From: an uncultured Aquimarina sp.
Lineage (GTDB): Bacteria; Bacteroidota; Bacteroidia; Flavobacteriales; Flavobacteriaceae
Length of the DNA stretch: 64,000 nt
Assembly (NCBI RefSeq): GCF_947495315.1
Contig: NZ_CANLYD010000001.1
Coordinates: forward strand, 310,001-374,000
Direction of reading: 5' to 3'
Shown here: in pieces, positions 1 through 8,652 of the stretch
How the letters are laid out: the number at the start of each line of letters is the position of its first letter
Numbering within the stretch: position 1 is the first letter of the stretch
Notes under the pieces: model-generated
Told to the model about the DNA's origin: nothing
Seen by the model: the letters and a program-made list of their open reading frames with translations, nothing else
Databases searched by the model: none
Program-made: the position numbers and the translations under genes

Positions 1-84
1 CATATAGAGTTCAATAATTTCTTTCAGTTTAATGCCCATTTCTTTGGCTTTCGAACTTTTAAACATTTGATTGAAGTCTTCCAT
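1..84 (-). CDS. Partial hypothetical protein (N-terminus only)
   Basis: An open frame enters from the window edge. The start codon is the complement of bases 82-84, and 28 codons are visible without a stop, beginning MEDFNQMFKSSKAKEMG. The visible part is hydrophilic and helix-prone with no signal peptide. The family cannot be named from so short a piece. The start is followed upstream by the repeat at 117-184, the same arrangement as for the next two minus-strand genes. Confidence 0.55.
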   Translation of the reverse strand, partial: MEDFNQMFKSSKAKEMGIKLKEIIELYM

Positions 85-116
85 TTTAATTATTTAATTA
101 TGGTTAGTGTACTTAT

Positions 117-184
117 ACTCTAAATATATGAATCAGAGCAATGCAAGTGAGCTTGAACCAATCGATGTATCTCTGTATTTTTAT
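117..184 (-). repeat. Dispersed 5' repeat, copy 1 (pair with 1163-1230)
   Basis: This stretch of about 65 bp is an imperfect direct copy of 1163-1230; both contain a stretch like AGCTTGAACCAATCGATGTA. Each copy lies immediately upstream of a minus-strand start codon (84 and 1149). This one also overlaps the stop codon of the next gene. It may be a promoter-bearing or recombination-derived unit. Confidence 0.6.
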
Positions 185-1149
185 TCAAAGTATTCATATT
201 CATAACTTATTGTAAAAGTCAATTTATCTTCTTCATAAACATCTGCTTTTTCCAATAATCCATTCTTTTTGTAAAAATGCTTGTATAGAAAATGATTATC
301 CAAACTCATACATGGGTCCATGAAATAGGTGTATTTCTCTTTTATAGCTCCGTTTTTATAGTATGCTATTTTTGTTATTAGTTCAGAAATATCTTCACGA
401 TTACTAGATTTTATAAAATTGATACTCTTGATTCGAGAAATATTCTTTTCTCTTTTTTCTATTAATCTATGTAATGAATCATAATTGTAAATGATTGTGT
501 TTGTTACAACATCATCTTTGTAATGAGTTTCTTTAGACAGATTATTGTTGTTGTCATATTCGTATTCTTTACGATAGATTTTTAGTTTTTCATATTCCGT
601 TGGTTTAGTGGTTTCGATGATATCAGTTTTAATGATATCAGTTTTAATGATTTCAGTTTTAATGATTTCAGTTTTTACTTTGTCGAAACTTGTCCAGTCT
701 ATTGTTCTTGTATTCCGGGCTACATTTTTCTCATTGTTTTGACTTTCGCTTAATTGCTTTACTAGTTGATTTTTATGGTTGAAAAGATTTTTGTACTTAT
801 TCTCTCCGTCTTGAATTAGTTGATTGTTTTTGTCATAGACATAGGGTATTGAATCTATTTGAGTAGTATCTATTTTGTCTACCCATAAAGTGAAAATTTT
901 ATTATTTTTCTTGTCATAAATATTTCTATAAATAGTTCCTAGTCTTCCCATATTCCATTCTATGGAGTTTCCCTGTCTATCGTATTTTTCCCAAATAACA
1001 GTACAGCTAGAATTTGAGCCTGAAAAACAGTGTTTTTCAAAAGATGATTCTACTTTATTTTCGACAATCACATCTTTATCATTTCCGATTTGTGCAGGAA
1101 CAGATTGGATTAATCCTAGTAATATTATTAATGAAATTTTTATTCTCAT
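181..1149 (-). CDS. Secreted hypothetical protein with YD/RHS-like repeats
   Basis: The frame is open back to 1191, but the codon at 1149 gives a proper signal peptide (MRIKISLIILLGLIQSVPAQ), so that start is preferred; the protein is then 322 aa. The mature part has several 'Y.YD.....L...' motifs, for example EYEYDNNNNLSKET and YNYDSLHRLIEKREK. These resemble RHS/YD or YwqK-type beta repeats, and the protein is probably exported to the periplasm or surface. A four-fold 15-bp tandem repeat encodes a (K-T-E/D-I-I) run in the middle. No enzymatic motif is seen and the function is unknown. Confidence 0.75.
   Translation of the reverse strand: MRIKISLIILLGLIQSVPAQIGNDKDVIVENKVESSFEKHCFSGSNSSCTVIWEKYDRQGNSIEWNMGRLGTIYRNIYDKKNNKIFTLWVDKIDTTQIDSIPYVYDKNNQLIQDGENKYKNLFNHKNQLVKQLSESQNNEKNVARNTRTIDWTSFDKVKTEIIKTEIIKTDIIKTDIIETTKPTEYEKLKIYRKEYEYDNNNNLSKETHYKDDVVTNTIIYNYDSLHRLIEKREKNISRIKSINFIKSSNREDISELITKIAYYKNGAIKEKYTYFMDPCMSLDNHFLYKHFYKKNGLLEKADVYEEDKLTFTISYEYEYFE
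617..676. repeat. Four 15-bp tandem repeats inside a coding region
   Basis: There are four successive 15-bp units: two copies of ATGATATCAGTTTTA, then two with TTTCA instead of TATCA. On the coding (minus) strand each unit adds K-T-[ED]-I-I, in frame. It is a short in-frame minisatellite that could change length by slippage without breaking the protein. Confidence 0.9.
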
Positions 1150-1162
1150 TTGTTTTAATGTA

Positions 1163-1230
1163 TACAACGTCAAATATATAAATAGGGGCAAGACAAGTAA
1201 GCTTCAACCAATTGATGTATCGCTATATTT
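1163..1230 (-). repeat. Dispersed 5' repeat, copy 2
   Basis: This is the partner of 117-184, lying 13 bp upstream of the start at 1149. On the minus strand it contains TATATTTG (1178-1171), which fits the Bacteroidetes -7 box TAnnTTTG. The repeat may therefore carry the promoter of the gene that follows. Confidence 0.55.
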
Positions 1231-1340
1231 TTATTTCTTGATTAATTTATGAAAATTTAGTACCACTACAAAAAGTAAATGACCTTTGGATCTAGCACTA
1301 AACTTTGCTCTGATTTTATATATGACTTTATCGGTTTATG

Positions 1341-1838
1341 TTATTCAATTCTAAGAAGTTTTAGGGTGTAATCAAAGCTATTATCTTCATCGGAGGTTTC
1401 ATTGGTTTTTAAATATAGTATTCTATAAGTTTCAAAAAGGCCATTGATATTGTAGAGGTTTAAATAAGTGACATTATTTAGTTCTTTGATTTTAATGTTT
1501 ATAGAATCCTTATTTTTTGAAATTAATTTTGTTGGCGGTTCATTACAGTAGTCGGCTTTTTCTAATACAAAATTGTCGCTAGAGTAAAAACTCCAATTTA
1601 TTATATTACAATAGTCTCTTTTAAAAATTCTAGCACTATTTAAAACAATTGTATCCTTTTTTGAATAGTCATTATTCGTGTTATCAAAGAACCATTCATT
1701 TGTTGCTTCTGATACAAAATCTCGTGATTTAGTAAGAGTTTCTTTGAATATAGATAGAATTTCTTTCTTTGTAGTTTGGTTTTGGGCATTTAAAACTCCA
1801 AATATATTTAGAAATAGTATCAGTGCAATTATTCTCAT
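1341..1838 (-). CDS. Secreted hypothetical protein, 165 aa
   Basis: A clear signal peptide (MRIIALILFLNIFGVLNAQ) is followed by a 145-residue mature part with no motif that I recognise. It contains several Asn/Lys-rich stretches and two cysteines (in RDYCNIINW and ADYCNEPP) that could form a disulphide in the periplasm. It has the same orientation as the 181-1149 gene, and a related repeat-like segment lies just upstream (1858-1915). It is probably an accessory gene of unknown role. Confidence 0.7.
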   Translation of the reverse strand: MRIIALILFLNIFGVLNAQNQTTKKEILSIFKETLTKSRDFVSEATNEWFFDNTNNDYSKKDTIVLNSARIFKRDYCNIINWSFYSSDNFVLEKADYCNEPPTKLISKNKDSINIKIKELNNVTYLNLYNINGLFETYRILYLKTNETSDEDNSFDYTLKLLRIE

Positions 1839-2321
1839 ATTCTATTTTTCAGATAACAACAATATCTAATCACTAATATAATAAGTAATGTGTTTCGAAC
1901 AAAGTGATCATACAACTAGCTAGCTACTTTAAAGAAAACAATACTATTTGAATAGCCTAATTCACTAACTCAAATATAAAATTTTCTTTCTGATGGTAAT
2001 AGCAGATTGTTGTCAATACTAGTTATAGTTGTTTCTTAGTTACAACCTTTATAGGATGGAGATACTTTTATTATAAATCATTAAGTACAATTAATTAGCG
2101 TAACTTGGTCATCACAATTATTTATTCATTCGTATTGATAATGTTATTCACTGATTCTTAGTGAACAAAAAGGCTCATTTTTAGTATCCTTTTTTGATTA
2201 TTGACACATCTGTGGTCAAATTCATGCCTGATCGCTGGCAAATAATTCTTAATAGCAATTTTATAACATGGCCATACTCATTTCATTAGTGGTGTTTGGT
2301 TTCAATTAAAAAGAGAATCAT
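1839..2321. other. Intergenic region with a degenerate copy of the dispersed 5' repeat
   Basis: No open frame of note is seen. Around 1858-1915 the minus strand reads TTCGAAACACATTACTTATT followed by ATATTAGTGATT. This is a diverged copy of the repeat found at 17714-17790 and elsewhere, again directly 5' of a minus-strand start (1838). The rest (1920-2321) is AT-rich and divergent from the plus-strand gene at 2322; no convincing promoter was identified. Confidence 0.5.
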
Positions 2322-3464
2322 ATGATTTTATCAAAGATAGGAGTTATTAGAACTTCAAAAAAAGAGGATGAAAGACGTGTTCCAATTCATCCGGAACATT
2401 TAGAAAGACTTCCGGAAAGTATTCGTAGAAAACTTATTTTCGAAAAAGGATATGGCAAACCATTTAATATTGAAGATGAAGAAATTGCCAAACAATCAGG
2501 AGGAATAGCCACAAGATCAGAGATATTATCCGATATCGGGTCGGCAATCATTGCTAAACCTGTATTATCAGATCTAGAAGAATTAAAAGCAGGAGGAGTT
2601 CTTTGGGGATATCCTCATTGTGCCCAGCAAATGCAGATCACACAAACAGCTATTGATAGAAAGTTAACTTTAATTGCTTTTGAGGATATGTTTGTTTGGA
2701 GTCCAAGTGGGAGAATCGGTAGACACACATTCTATAAAAATAATGAAATGGCAGGTTATGCTGCAGTTATACATGCATTACAACTAAAGGGAATAGATGG
2801 GCATTATGGAAACCAAAGAAAGGTCATTATTTTTAGTTTTGGAGCGGTTAGTAGAGGAGCTATTTATGCATTAAAAGCACACGGGTTTAGGGATATTACC
2901 ATCTGTGTTCAAAGACCCGATCACGAAGTGAGAGAGGAAATATTAGATGTAAACTATGTGCGTATCACAAAAGGAGAAGCTAACGAACCCAGGTTAAAAG
3001 TTATTGAACATGATGGATCAGAGCGATCTCTTTTGGATTTGATCAGCGAATCAGAAATAATTGTTAATGGTATCTACCAGGATACGGATCATCCTATCAA
3101 TTTTGTTATTGAAGAAGAAAAATCCAGACTAAAACCAGGAACCTTGATTATAGATGTAAGTTGTGACGAAGGCATGGGTTTTTATTTTGCTAAGCCTACC
3201 ACTTTTAAAAAACCAATACTATTTATAGATGGTATAGATTATTATGCAGTAGATCATACACCTAGTTATTTCTGGGAAAGTGCTTCCAGAGCTATCTCTG
3301 CAGCATTAATAGTACACTTAGAGTCGGTGATCGCCGGTCCGTTAAGTTGGGAGCAAAATGCTACAATCAAAAATGCAATAAATATTGATAAAGGAGTAGT
3401 GGTAAAAGAGGCTATTCTTAGGTTTCAGAACCGTGAAACCGACTATCCTCATGTAGTGAGTTAG
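2322..3464 (+). CDS. Alanine dehydrogenase/PNT-family oxidoreductase, N5-(carboxyethyl)ornithine synthase-like
   Basis: The N-terminus (KIGVIRTSKKEDERRVPIHP, then GYGKPFNIEDEE) matches the AlaDH/PNT N-terminal domain in the form seen in N5-(carboxyethyl)ornithine synthase. That enzyme reductively joins pyruvate to ornithine using NADPH. A Rossmann-type segment follows (VIIFSFGAVSRGAIYALKAHG, residues ~168-188). The protein is 380 aa, longer than the Lactococcus enzyme (about 310), and the substrate is not certain; saccharopine- or alanine-type dehydrogenases are alternatives. It is cytoplasmic with no signal peptide. It is convergent with the cyanophycin-type locus, which could supply arginine or ornithine. 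That link is inference. Confidence 0.7.
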   Translation: MILSKIGVIRTSKKEDERRVPIHPEHLERLPESIRRKLIFEKGYGKPFNIEDEEIAKQSGGIATRSEILSDIGSAIIAKPVLSDLEELKAGGVLWGYPHCAQQMQITQTAIDRKLTLIAFEDMFVWSPSGRIGRHTFYKNNEMAGYAAVIHALQLKGIDGHYGNQRKVIIFSFGAVSRGAIYALKAHGFRDITICVQRPDHEVREEILDVNYVRITKGEANEPRLKVIEHDGSERSLLDLISESEIIVNGIYQDTDHPINFVIEEEKSRLKPGTLIIDVSCDEGMGFYFAKPTTFKKPILFIDGIDYYAVDHTPSYFWESASRAISAALIVHLESVIAGPLSWEQNATIKNAINIDKGVVVKEAILRFQNRETDYPHVVS

Positions 3465-3919
3465 AAAATATAGTAGGTTCGAGATATTATTGATAATGTT
3501 CTTCAGAACTTAACTTTCGTGTTGATGATCTAATCGAAGAGTTCTACAAAAAAGAGCAAAGGAATTAACCAAACTTAAAAAGAATACCTTTTTAAGTTTG
3601 GTTAATTATATAGATTTAGTTGATTATAATTCTAATAAATTTGAAAATGATCAAAATAATAAATAGTAAATATTTTCGAAATTCCCTCATTTGTTCATCC
3701 AACTCTAATCTATAAAGCTCTGGTAATGGATAAAGTATTGATATTCAATATTATAATAATGCCGCTTGGTTGATTTATTGATTAAAAATCAACAATCAGA
3801 CATATGTTTTCTAATCCATTATCAACGCTAAAATTATTGTTCATTAGTCCACGCATTCCAAACTTTTTTGTGTCAATAAATACTAAATGTATGCTAGGTT
3901 TGACTAAAAATTAAAAGAG
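3465..3919. other. Convergent intergenic region with a possible gene remnant
   Basis: Besides the strong hairpin at 3563-3607, bases ~3500-3567 encode on the plus strand a stop-terminated peptide (ELNFRVDDLIEEFYKKEQRN) that lacks a start codon. It looks like the tail of a decayed gene. The remaining sequence up to 3919 is AT-rich and shows nothing else that can be supported. Confidence 0.4.
3563..3607. terminator. 20-bp perfect inverted repeat, likely bidirectional terminator
   Basis: AATTAACCAAACTTAAAAAG at 3563-3582 is exactly the reverse complement of 3588-3607, with a 5-nt loop. It lies between the convergent genes ending at 3464 and 3920, where a terminator is expected. The A/T-rich stem could also be a relic of a small element. 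Confidence 0.7.
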
Positions 3920-4987
3920 TTAGTAAGAAATTTTTAATCTTCCTCGATCTACATAGAAGAATTGCCAATCTCCTCCAGAACCATTATCCCAAGTATCTAA
4001 CCAAAAATAATTGCTTCCGGAAGCGTTTCCAGATACTTTGTAAACTTCTACGGCTCTTCGATTTCTATACCAATCTAAAGATTGTCTCGATACGCATCTT
4101 TCAGGAGCCGAACCATATTGGTTAAGAAAAAAGGCATATCCTACCCCAAAAACTCTGGCTTTTCCGTTTTCGTCAATACAGACAGCAGTCCTCTCATCAA
4201 TACCAATTCCTTTTCCGCGAATTCCCCAATCTTTATTGATACGAGCTAAAAAGGTGACATGACGTCCTCTTCTATCAGGATTATCATAATGGGTATCAGT
4301 GATTACATCTCTTAAGAACGGATTATCGATAAAATTATGTTTTTGTAATGTCAGATAAGAGTCATAAGGATTTCGTAATGCTTCTCGAGAAGTTATGGTC
4401 CCATTAGATGCGTCAAAGTAAATCCCGCCTTGAATTGCGCATCCTGCGCTAGTACCTCCAATAAGAACTTTTTTAGTATTTCTTAGATAGTTTAAAGCAC
4501 TTTCTACTTTAGTGTCTTTCCAATAACTTACATAGTCATATTGATCTCCTCCAGCAATAAAAACCGCTTCGGCATTACGGATGGTTGTTTCTACATCCGT
4601 ATTGTTTGCCTTGGTTCTGGAGTTAATCAGCAGGGTTTCTACTGAATTTACTGTGCCTAGATCAAAAAGGTATTGATTATAAGCGTCTGTACCGCTAGCA
4701 CGCAACACTACAATATCACCACCTCCTGATTTATTGATCATCCATACCATTGCTTCATCCACATCCGTGCTTCCTCCCATTAATAAGGTGCCAGCGGAGG
4801 TTTGTGGTGTTACATCGGTAGGATCCCCAACGATTCCAATGGAAGCAGAAGAGAGTTTTACTTGCAATGGATCCTTAGTTATACTCGAATTGTCAGGATT
4901 ATTTGTTATATCTTCTTTTTCGCAGGAAGAGATTGCTAGACAGTATACAATAAAGAAGAGTAAAGAAATCTTTGATAGTTTTTTCAT
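3920..4987 (-). CDS. Cyanophycinase-family (peptidase S51) lipoprotein
   Basis: The lipoprotein signal MKKLSKISLLFFIVYCLAIS ends with a lipobox cysteine (SSC, about residue 22). The S51 landmarks follow in order: a GGSTDVDEAM start, FIAGGDQ (~146), GGTSAGCAIQGG with the nucleophile serine (~180), and a DTHYDNPDRRGR segment. In canonical cyanophycinases that last segment reads DxHFxxRxRxxR. Family members hydrolyse cyanophycin to beta-Asp-Arg dipeptides; being anchored outside fits degradation of an external polymer. The C-terminal ~70 residues form an extension. It is the last gene of a seven-gene minus-strand run and a paralogue of 5165-6232. Confidence 0.85.
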   Translation of the reverse strand: MKKLSKISLLFFIVYCLAISSCEKEDITNNPDNSSITKDPLQVKLSSASIGIVGDPTDVTPQTSAGTLLMGGSTDVDEAMVWMINKSGGGDIVVLRASGTDAYNQYLFDLGTVNSVETLLINSRTKANNTDVETTIRNAEAVFIAGGDQYDYVSYWKDTKVESALNYLRNTKKVLIGGTSAGCAIQGGIYFDASNGTITSREALRNPYDSYLTLQKHNFIDNPFLRDVITDTHYDNPDRRGRHVTFLARINKDWGIRGKGIGIDERTAVCIDENGKARVFGVGYAFFLNQYGSAPERCVSRQSLDWYRNRRAVEVYKVSGNASGSNYFWLDTWDNGSGGDWQFFYVDRGRLKISY

Positions 4988-5164
4988 TTTGAATTGTGTT
5001 AAATTATTAATAAATCAAGTTTGTTCTAATAAATAACATTCATTTACTCATGTATACAGATTCTGGTCACTTCTTTATCTTTCTTTGTTCAATCTGCTGT
5101 TGGCCGCTACATATATTAAATAATGTTTAAAATCATATAGTTATCGTATTATCTGTAATTGTAT

Positions 5165-6232
5165 TTAATCGATTAAAGCACCGTTATCTACATACCAATT
5201 CTCCCAAGTGCCGCCAGTACCTGTTGTCCAATCATTTAAATCAAAAGTAGCATTACCATCTTCAGTACCTTTTATATGGTACACGCTAATAGCGTTGCCA
5301 TCAAGATTCCAGGTAAGAGGAGTATTTGGAGCACAATTCTCTGGTTCCACTGTGATTAATTCTGGATTTACCTGAATAAAGTATGCGTTATCATCATAAT
5401 CAGGATATTGTCCATACACGCTTGCAATTCCATTATCGTCAATACATATGGCTGTGTTTTCGTCACAAGCGATTCCTTTTATCTGTACACCAGAATCTTT
5501 TAAAACTCTTGCCATAAAAGTGACTTGTCGCCCTTTTCTGTCTGGATTATCATAATGGGTATCCGTGATTACATTGGACAGGAATTCATTTTTTATGAAA
5601 TCATCCGATTCTACAGTTACATCCGTATCATATGGATTGTTTAGTGCCGTTGATGAGGTAACGGTACCATTTTTCGCAGAAAAGTAGTATCCTCCTTGAA
5701 TCGCCATCCCAGCACTGGTACCTCCAATAACAATATTTCTATTGCTAATAGCATCATTGATAAGCGTTGCTATAGGGGTGTTTCTCCAATAAGAAATATA
5801 ATCCCATTGATCTCCTCCAGCAAACCAGATAGCTTCTGCATTTTTTATCTTTTGGTGTATATAATCTTCGGTACTCGCTTCTGCATTTTTAACGACAATC
5901 GTCTCTACAGAATTCAGGGTAACCCCAAGTTCTGAGAAAAAGTATGAATTATAGCCGTCTCCACCGGTTGCTCTTAATACAAGAACATCACCACCATTTG
6001 CTCTCTCCAGAAACCATTTCATAGCTTGATCATTCTCTGTTGATCCACCCATAAGACAAACTCCACCATCGGGGCTGGTAACAAGGTCTGTTGATTTTCC
6101 TGTTAAAAAAGAAGTAAATGACTGGCTTACCGGAGGATTATTATCCTCATCAACCTGTATGGGATTTGGATTTTCATCACTAGAGGAACAAGCGTACAAA
6201 GCAACAGATAGTAATATGATTAATTTTTTCAT
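5165..6232 (-). CDS. Cyanophycinase-family (peptidase S51) lipoprotein, paralogue 2
   Basis: This lipoprotein (MKKLIILLSVALYACSSSDE) is 355 aa, the same length as its downstream neighbour, and aligns with it throughout. Shared landmarks are GGSTENDQAMKWF, WFAGGDQWDY, GGTSAGMAIQGG (Ser near 172) and DTHYDNPDRKGRQVTF. S51 cyanophycinases are serine-type exo-enzymes acting on the beta-linked Arg-Asp units. The divergence between the two copies suggests an old duplication with possible substrate or product specialisation. The gap to the downstream paralogue is 177 bp and to the upstream transporter 65 bp. Confidence 0.85.
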   Translation of the reverse strand: MKKLIILLSVALYACSSSDENPNPIQVDEDNNPPVSQSFTSFLTGKSTDLVTSPDGGVCLMGGSTENDQAMKWFLERANGGDVLVLRATGGDGYNSYFFSELGVTLNSVETIVVKNAEASTEDYIHQKIKNAEAIWFAGGDQWDYISYWRNTPIATLINDAISNRNIVIGGTSAGMAIQGGYYFSAKNGTVTSSTALNNPYDTDVTVESDDFIKNEFLSNVITDTHYDNPDRKGRQVTFMARVLKDSGVQIKGIACDENTAICIDDNGIASVYGQYPDYDDNAYFIQVNPELITVEPENCAPNTPLTWNLDGNAISVYHIKGTEDGNATFDLNDWTTGTGGTWENWYVDNGALID

Positions 6233-6297
6233 TTGATTTTTTTTCTAGTTATTAATAAATACTATTTCTTTTTTATAAATTGATGACAGCTATCACA

Positions 6298-7686
6298 TTA
6301 CCACTCAAACAAAAACAACGGCGGTAATATCAGTATCATGCCTGTTAAACATAAAATCAACACAATGGGGAACGCCCATTTTAGCCACACATTAAATGGA
6401 ATTTTTGCAATAGATAATGCACCCATAGTCACTCCGCTCGTGGGTACAATCATGTTAGTCAGACCGTCTCCTATCTGAAAAGTGAGTACGGATACCTGAC
6501 GACTAATCCCTAAAAGATCACTTAGTGGAGCAATGATGGGCATGGTCAATGCGGCCTGACCTGATCCCGATGGGATAAAGAAATTAAGACTACTTTGGAA
6601 TAACAACATCAACTCTGCAGAAACAAACTTAGGCGTTCCTTCTGCAAGAACAGCTACAGAATTTAGCAAGGTATCTATGATCTTGCCGTCCTGAGCGATG
6701 ACCAATAATCCTTTTGCCAAACCAATAACCAAAGCTGCTGTCATCATTTCTTTGGCACCTTCTACAAATGCGCTAATTGTTGTAGAGACTTTCATCCTGT
6801 AAATAATGGCCGCAATAATACCTAATGCAATAAACAAACCTGCAATTTCATTAATATACCAACTGTATTTATTAACACCATAGATTAATATAATAATAGC
6901 TCCTAATAGTGTCAATAATATTATTCTTCTTCGAGCTGTTAAATCTGGTATTTCGTGATTGTTTTCTTTTTGGATTTGATGTGCCGCAGTTCCGTATAAT
7001 AAACTCTTTTCAGGATTTTTATCAATACGTTTGGCATACCTGGAAATTGCTATGCAAGCGATAGTTGTTAGAATGAACCAAACCACTAAGCGATATTCCA
7101 TTCCACTAAAAATAGGAACCTGAGCAATACCTTGAGCAATACCGATCGTAAACGGATTGGTAAATGCACCTGCAAAACCGACTCCTGTCCCTATTATAGG
7201 AATCGCGGCACCTACAATGGCATCATACCCAAGTGCTTTTGATAGAGGGATGGTAATAAGGATGAACACTAAAATTTCTTCGCTCATACCAAAGGTTGCC
7301 CCCGCAAGTGAAAACAAAGCGGTAATACCGGGGACAATAAAGTTTTTATATTGGGGGTTGTTACGGCTTATTTTTATGATACTAAACAAGCCTGCATTGA
7401 TAGCTCCTGTCCGGTTCAAGATGGAAAAAGCACCTCCAACAAGAAAAACAAAAGCAATTACAAAAGATGCCGAGGCAAATCCTTTAATTGGTGCAGTTAA
7501 AAAAGCTCCTAATCCTTGCGGTTGTGAGTCGATTGATTTGTATGAATTCGCTATAATTACCTCTTTGCCATCTATAATTTCCTTGTCAAATTCCCCTGCG
7601 GGAATAAGCCATGTGAGTACTATAAATAGAAGGCTTATGCAAAGTATAATCGTTATAGTATCTGGAAATTTTTTAAATATTTTCAT
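6298..7686 (-). CDS. YfcC-family membrane transporter (basic amino acid/dicarboxylate type)
   Basis: The 462-aa polytopic protein has about 12 hydrophobic segments. It carries YfcC-type sequences such as ITALFSLAGATFGMSEE and FIPSGSGQAALTMPIIAPL. YfcC proteins belong to the superfamily of C4-dicarboxylate carriers and include ArcD-like arginine/ornithine exchangers. That suits a gene sitting among cyanophycinases, since the cargo would be arginine, ornithine or the Asp-Arg dipeptide. The start follows the cyanophycinase at 7707-8591 by 20 bp, consistent with co-transcription. The cargo itself is inference from context. Confidence 0.8.
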   Translation of the reverse strand: MKIFKKFPDTITIILCISLLFIVLTWLIPAGEFDKEIIDGKEVIIANSYKSIDSQPQGLGAFLTAPIKGFASASFVIAFVFLVGGAFSILNRTGAINAGLFSIIKISRNNPQYKNFIVPGITALFSLAGATFGMSEEILVFILITIPLSKALGYDAIVGAAIPIIGTGVGFAGAFTNPFTIGIAQGIAQVPIFSGMEYRLVVWFILTTIACIAISRYAKRIDKNPEKSLLYGTAAHQIQKENNHEIPDLTARRRIILLTLLGAIIILIYGVNKYSWYINEIAGLFIALGIIAAIIYRMKVSTTISAFVEGAKEMMTAALVIGLAKGLLVIAQDGKIIDTLLNSVAVLAEGTPKFVSAELMLLFQSSLNFFIPSGSGQAALTMPIIAPLSDLLGISRQVSVLTFQIGDGLTNMIVPTSGVTMGALSIAKIPFNVWLKWAFPIVLILCLTGMILILPPLFLFEW

Positions 7687-7706
7687 TCTTTTAATACTTA
7701 GCGTGT

Positions 7707-8591
7707 TTATAAACCAAAGGTGGAGCCTGGTAATTTTACACTGAGCTCTAAGTGATCACCTCCTAAGAGACCATTGTGTTTTTCTATTGTATTGTTTGGG
7801 TTTTTTAATATAATTACTTGCGAGACTCCAACGACCCGAACTTGTTTACCTTCTACCACAATTGCAGTAGACTCATCGATACCAATCGCTATTTGGTATG
7901 GGTTTTCTAGTGCTGTGCTTATTAGTCGATTCATTCGCATTCGTTTAATAAAATGTTGATCTATAATTGTGTTCTTGAGAAAACCCATGCCTTTTGTTAT
8001 TTCGATGTTATCAGCTTCAATAGTTTTAAAATCTCCTGTGTATTCCGGGTGTTTATGTTCTATGCCTGTTATCATTTTATCGCCCATTATGGCTGCGCCC
8101 GCGCTAGTTCCTGCAATGGTTGCACCATTTTGATATGCTTCGTGCACGGCTGTATACAGAGGTGTGTTTATAATACTATTCATAAATCTTGTTTGATCGC
8201 CTCCTGGTATATATATCAAGCCTGCTTTTTTTATGATTTCAATCCATGTTGACTGCTCTTCTCCTTTTTTGAAATTAAAACCTTTAACCTGTGTTGCTTT
8301 AATACCTAGATCTGTAAATTGTTTTCTGGCATAAAATATAGCTGAATCAGGTTCTTGACTTGCCATAGGGAGAATTACTGCATAGTGTTCTTTATCTAAC
8401 TTACTTATATGGATAAGTTCTTGTACCAATTCTTTAGGGCGTTTACCTCCTCCGATAATAAATAGCTTTCCTTTTGCGATAACAGGATCTTCTTTTTGAT
8501 TAGCTGATGTTGTAACAGAAGAACTTTCAGTATTACAAGATGCAGTTAGGATTATCAAAAAAAGTATATATATACTTTTCATAGTTTTCAT
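7707..8591 (-). CDS. Cyanophycinase (peptidase S51) lipoprotein, canonical type
   Basis: The 294-aa protein has a lipoprotein signal ending ILTASC. It is the closest of the three to textbook cyanophycinases: GKLFIIGGG near the N-terminus, YIPGGDQTRF, GTSAGAAIMGD with the nucleophile serine (~160), and IIDQHFIKRMRMNRL, the DxHFxxRxRxxR signature. Its role is cleavage of cyanophycin to beta-Asp-Arg outside the inner membrane. It lacks the C-terminal extension of the other two. A hairpin lies between it and the upstream peptidase gene. The start could also be the second Met, three codons in. Confidence 0.9.
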   Translation of the reverse strand: MKTMKSIYILFLIILTASCNTESSSVTTSANQKEDPVIAKGKLFIIGGGKRPKELVQELIHISKLDKEHYAVILPMASQEPDSAIFYARKQFTDLGIKATQVKGFNFKKGEEQSTWIEIIKKAGLIYIPGGDQTRFMNSIINTPLYTAVHEAYQNGATIAGTSAGAAIMGDKMITGIEHKHPEYTGDFKTIEADNIEITKGMGFLKNTIIDQHFIKRMRMNRLISTALENPYQIAIGIDESTAIVVEGKQVRVVGVSQVIILKNPNNTIEKHNGLLGGDHLELSVKLPGSTFGL

Positions 8592-8613
8592 AGTTTAATG
8601 ACTTGATTTTTAG

Positions 8614-8646
8614 AAAACGAGCATAGCCAACAACTATGCTCGTTTT
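8614..8646 (-). terminator. Hairpin with T-tract inside the gene run
   Basis: AAAACGAGCATAG (8614-8626) pairs with CTATGCTCGTTTT (8634-8646) around a 7-nt loop, giving a 13-bp stem ending in a T run on both strands. It lies in the 61-bp gap between the isoaspartyl peptidase gene and the cyanophycinase gene. It could end or thin out transcription within the locus, or protect the upstream transcript's 3' end. Confidence 0.7.
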
Positions 8647-8652
8647 TATCTA

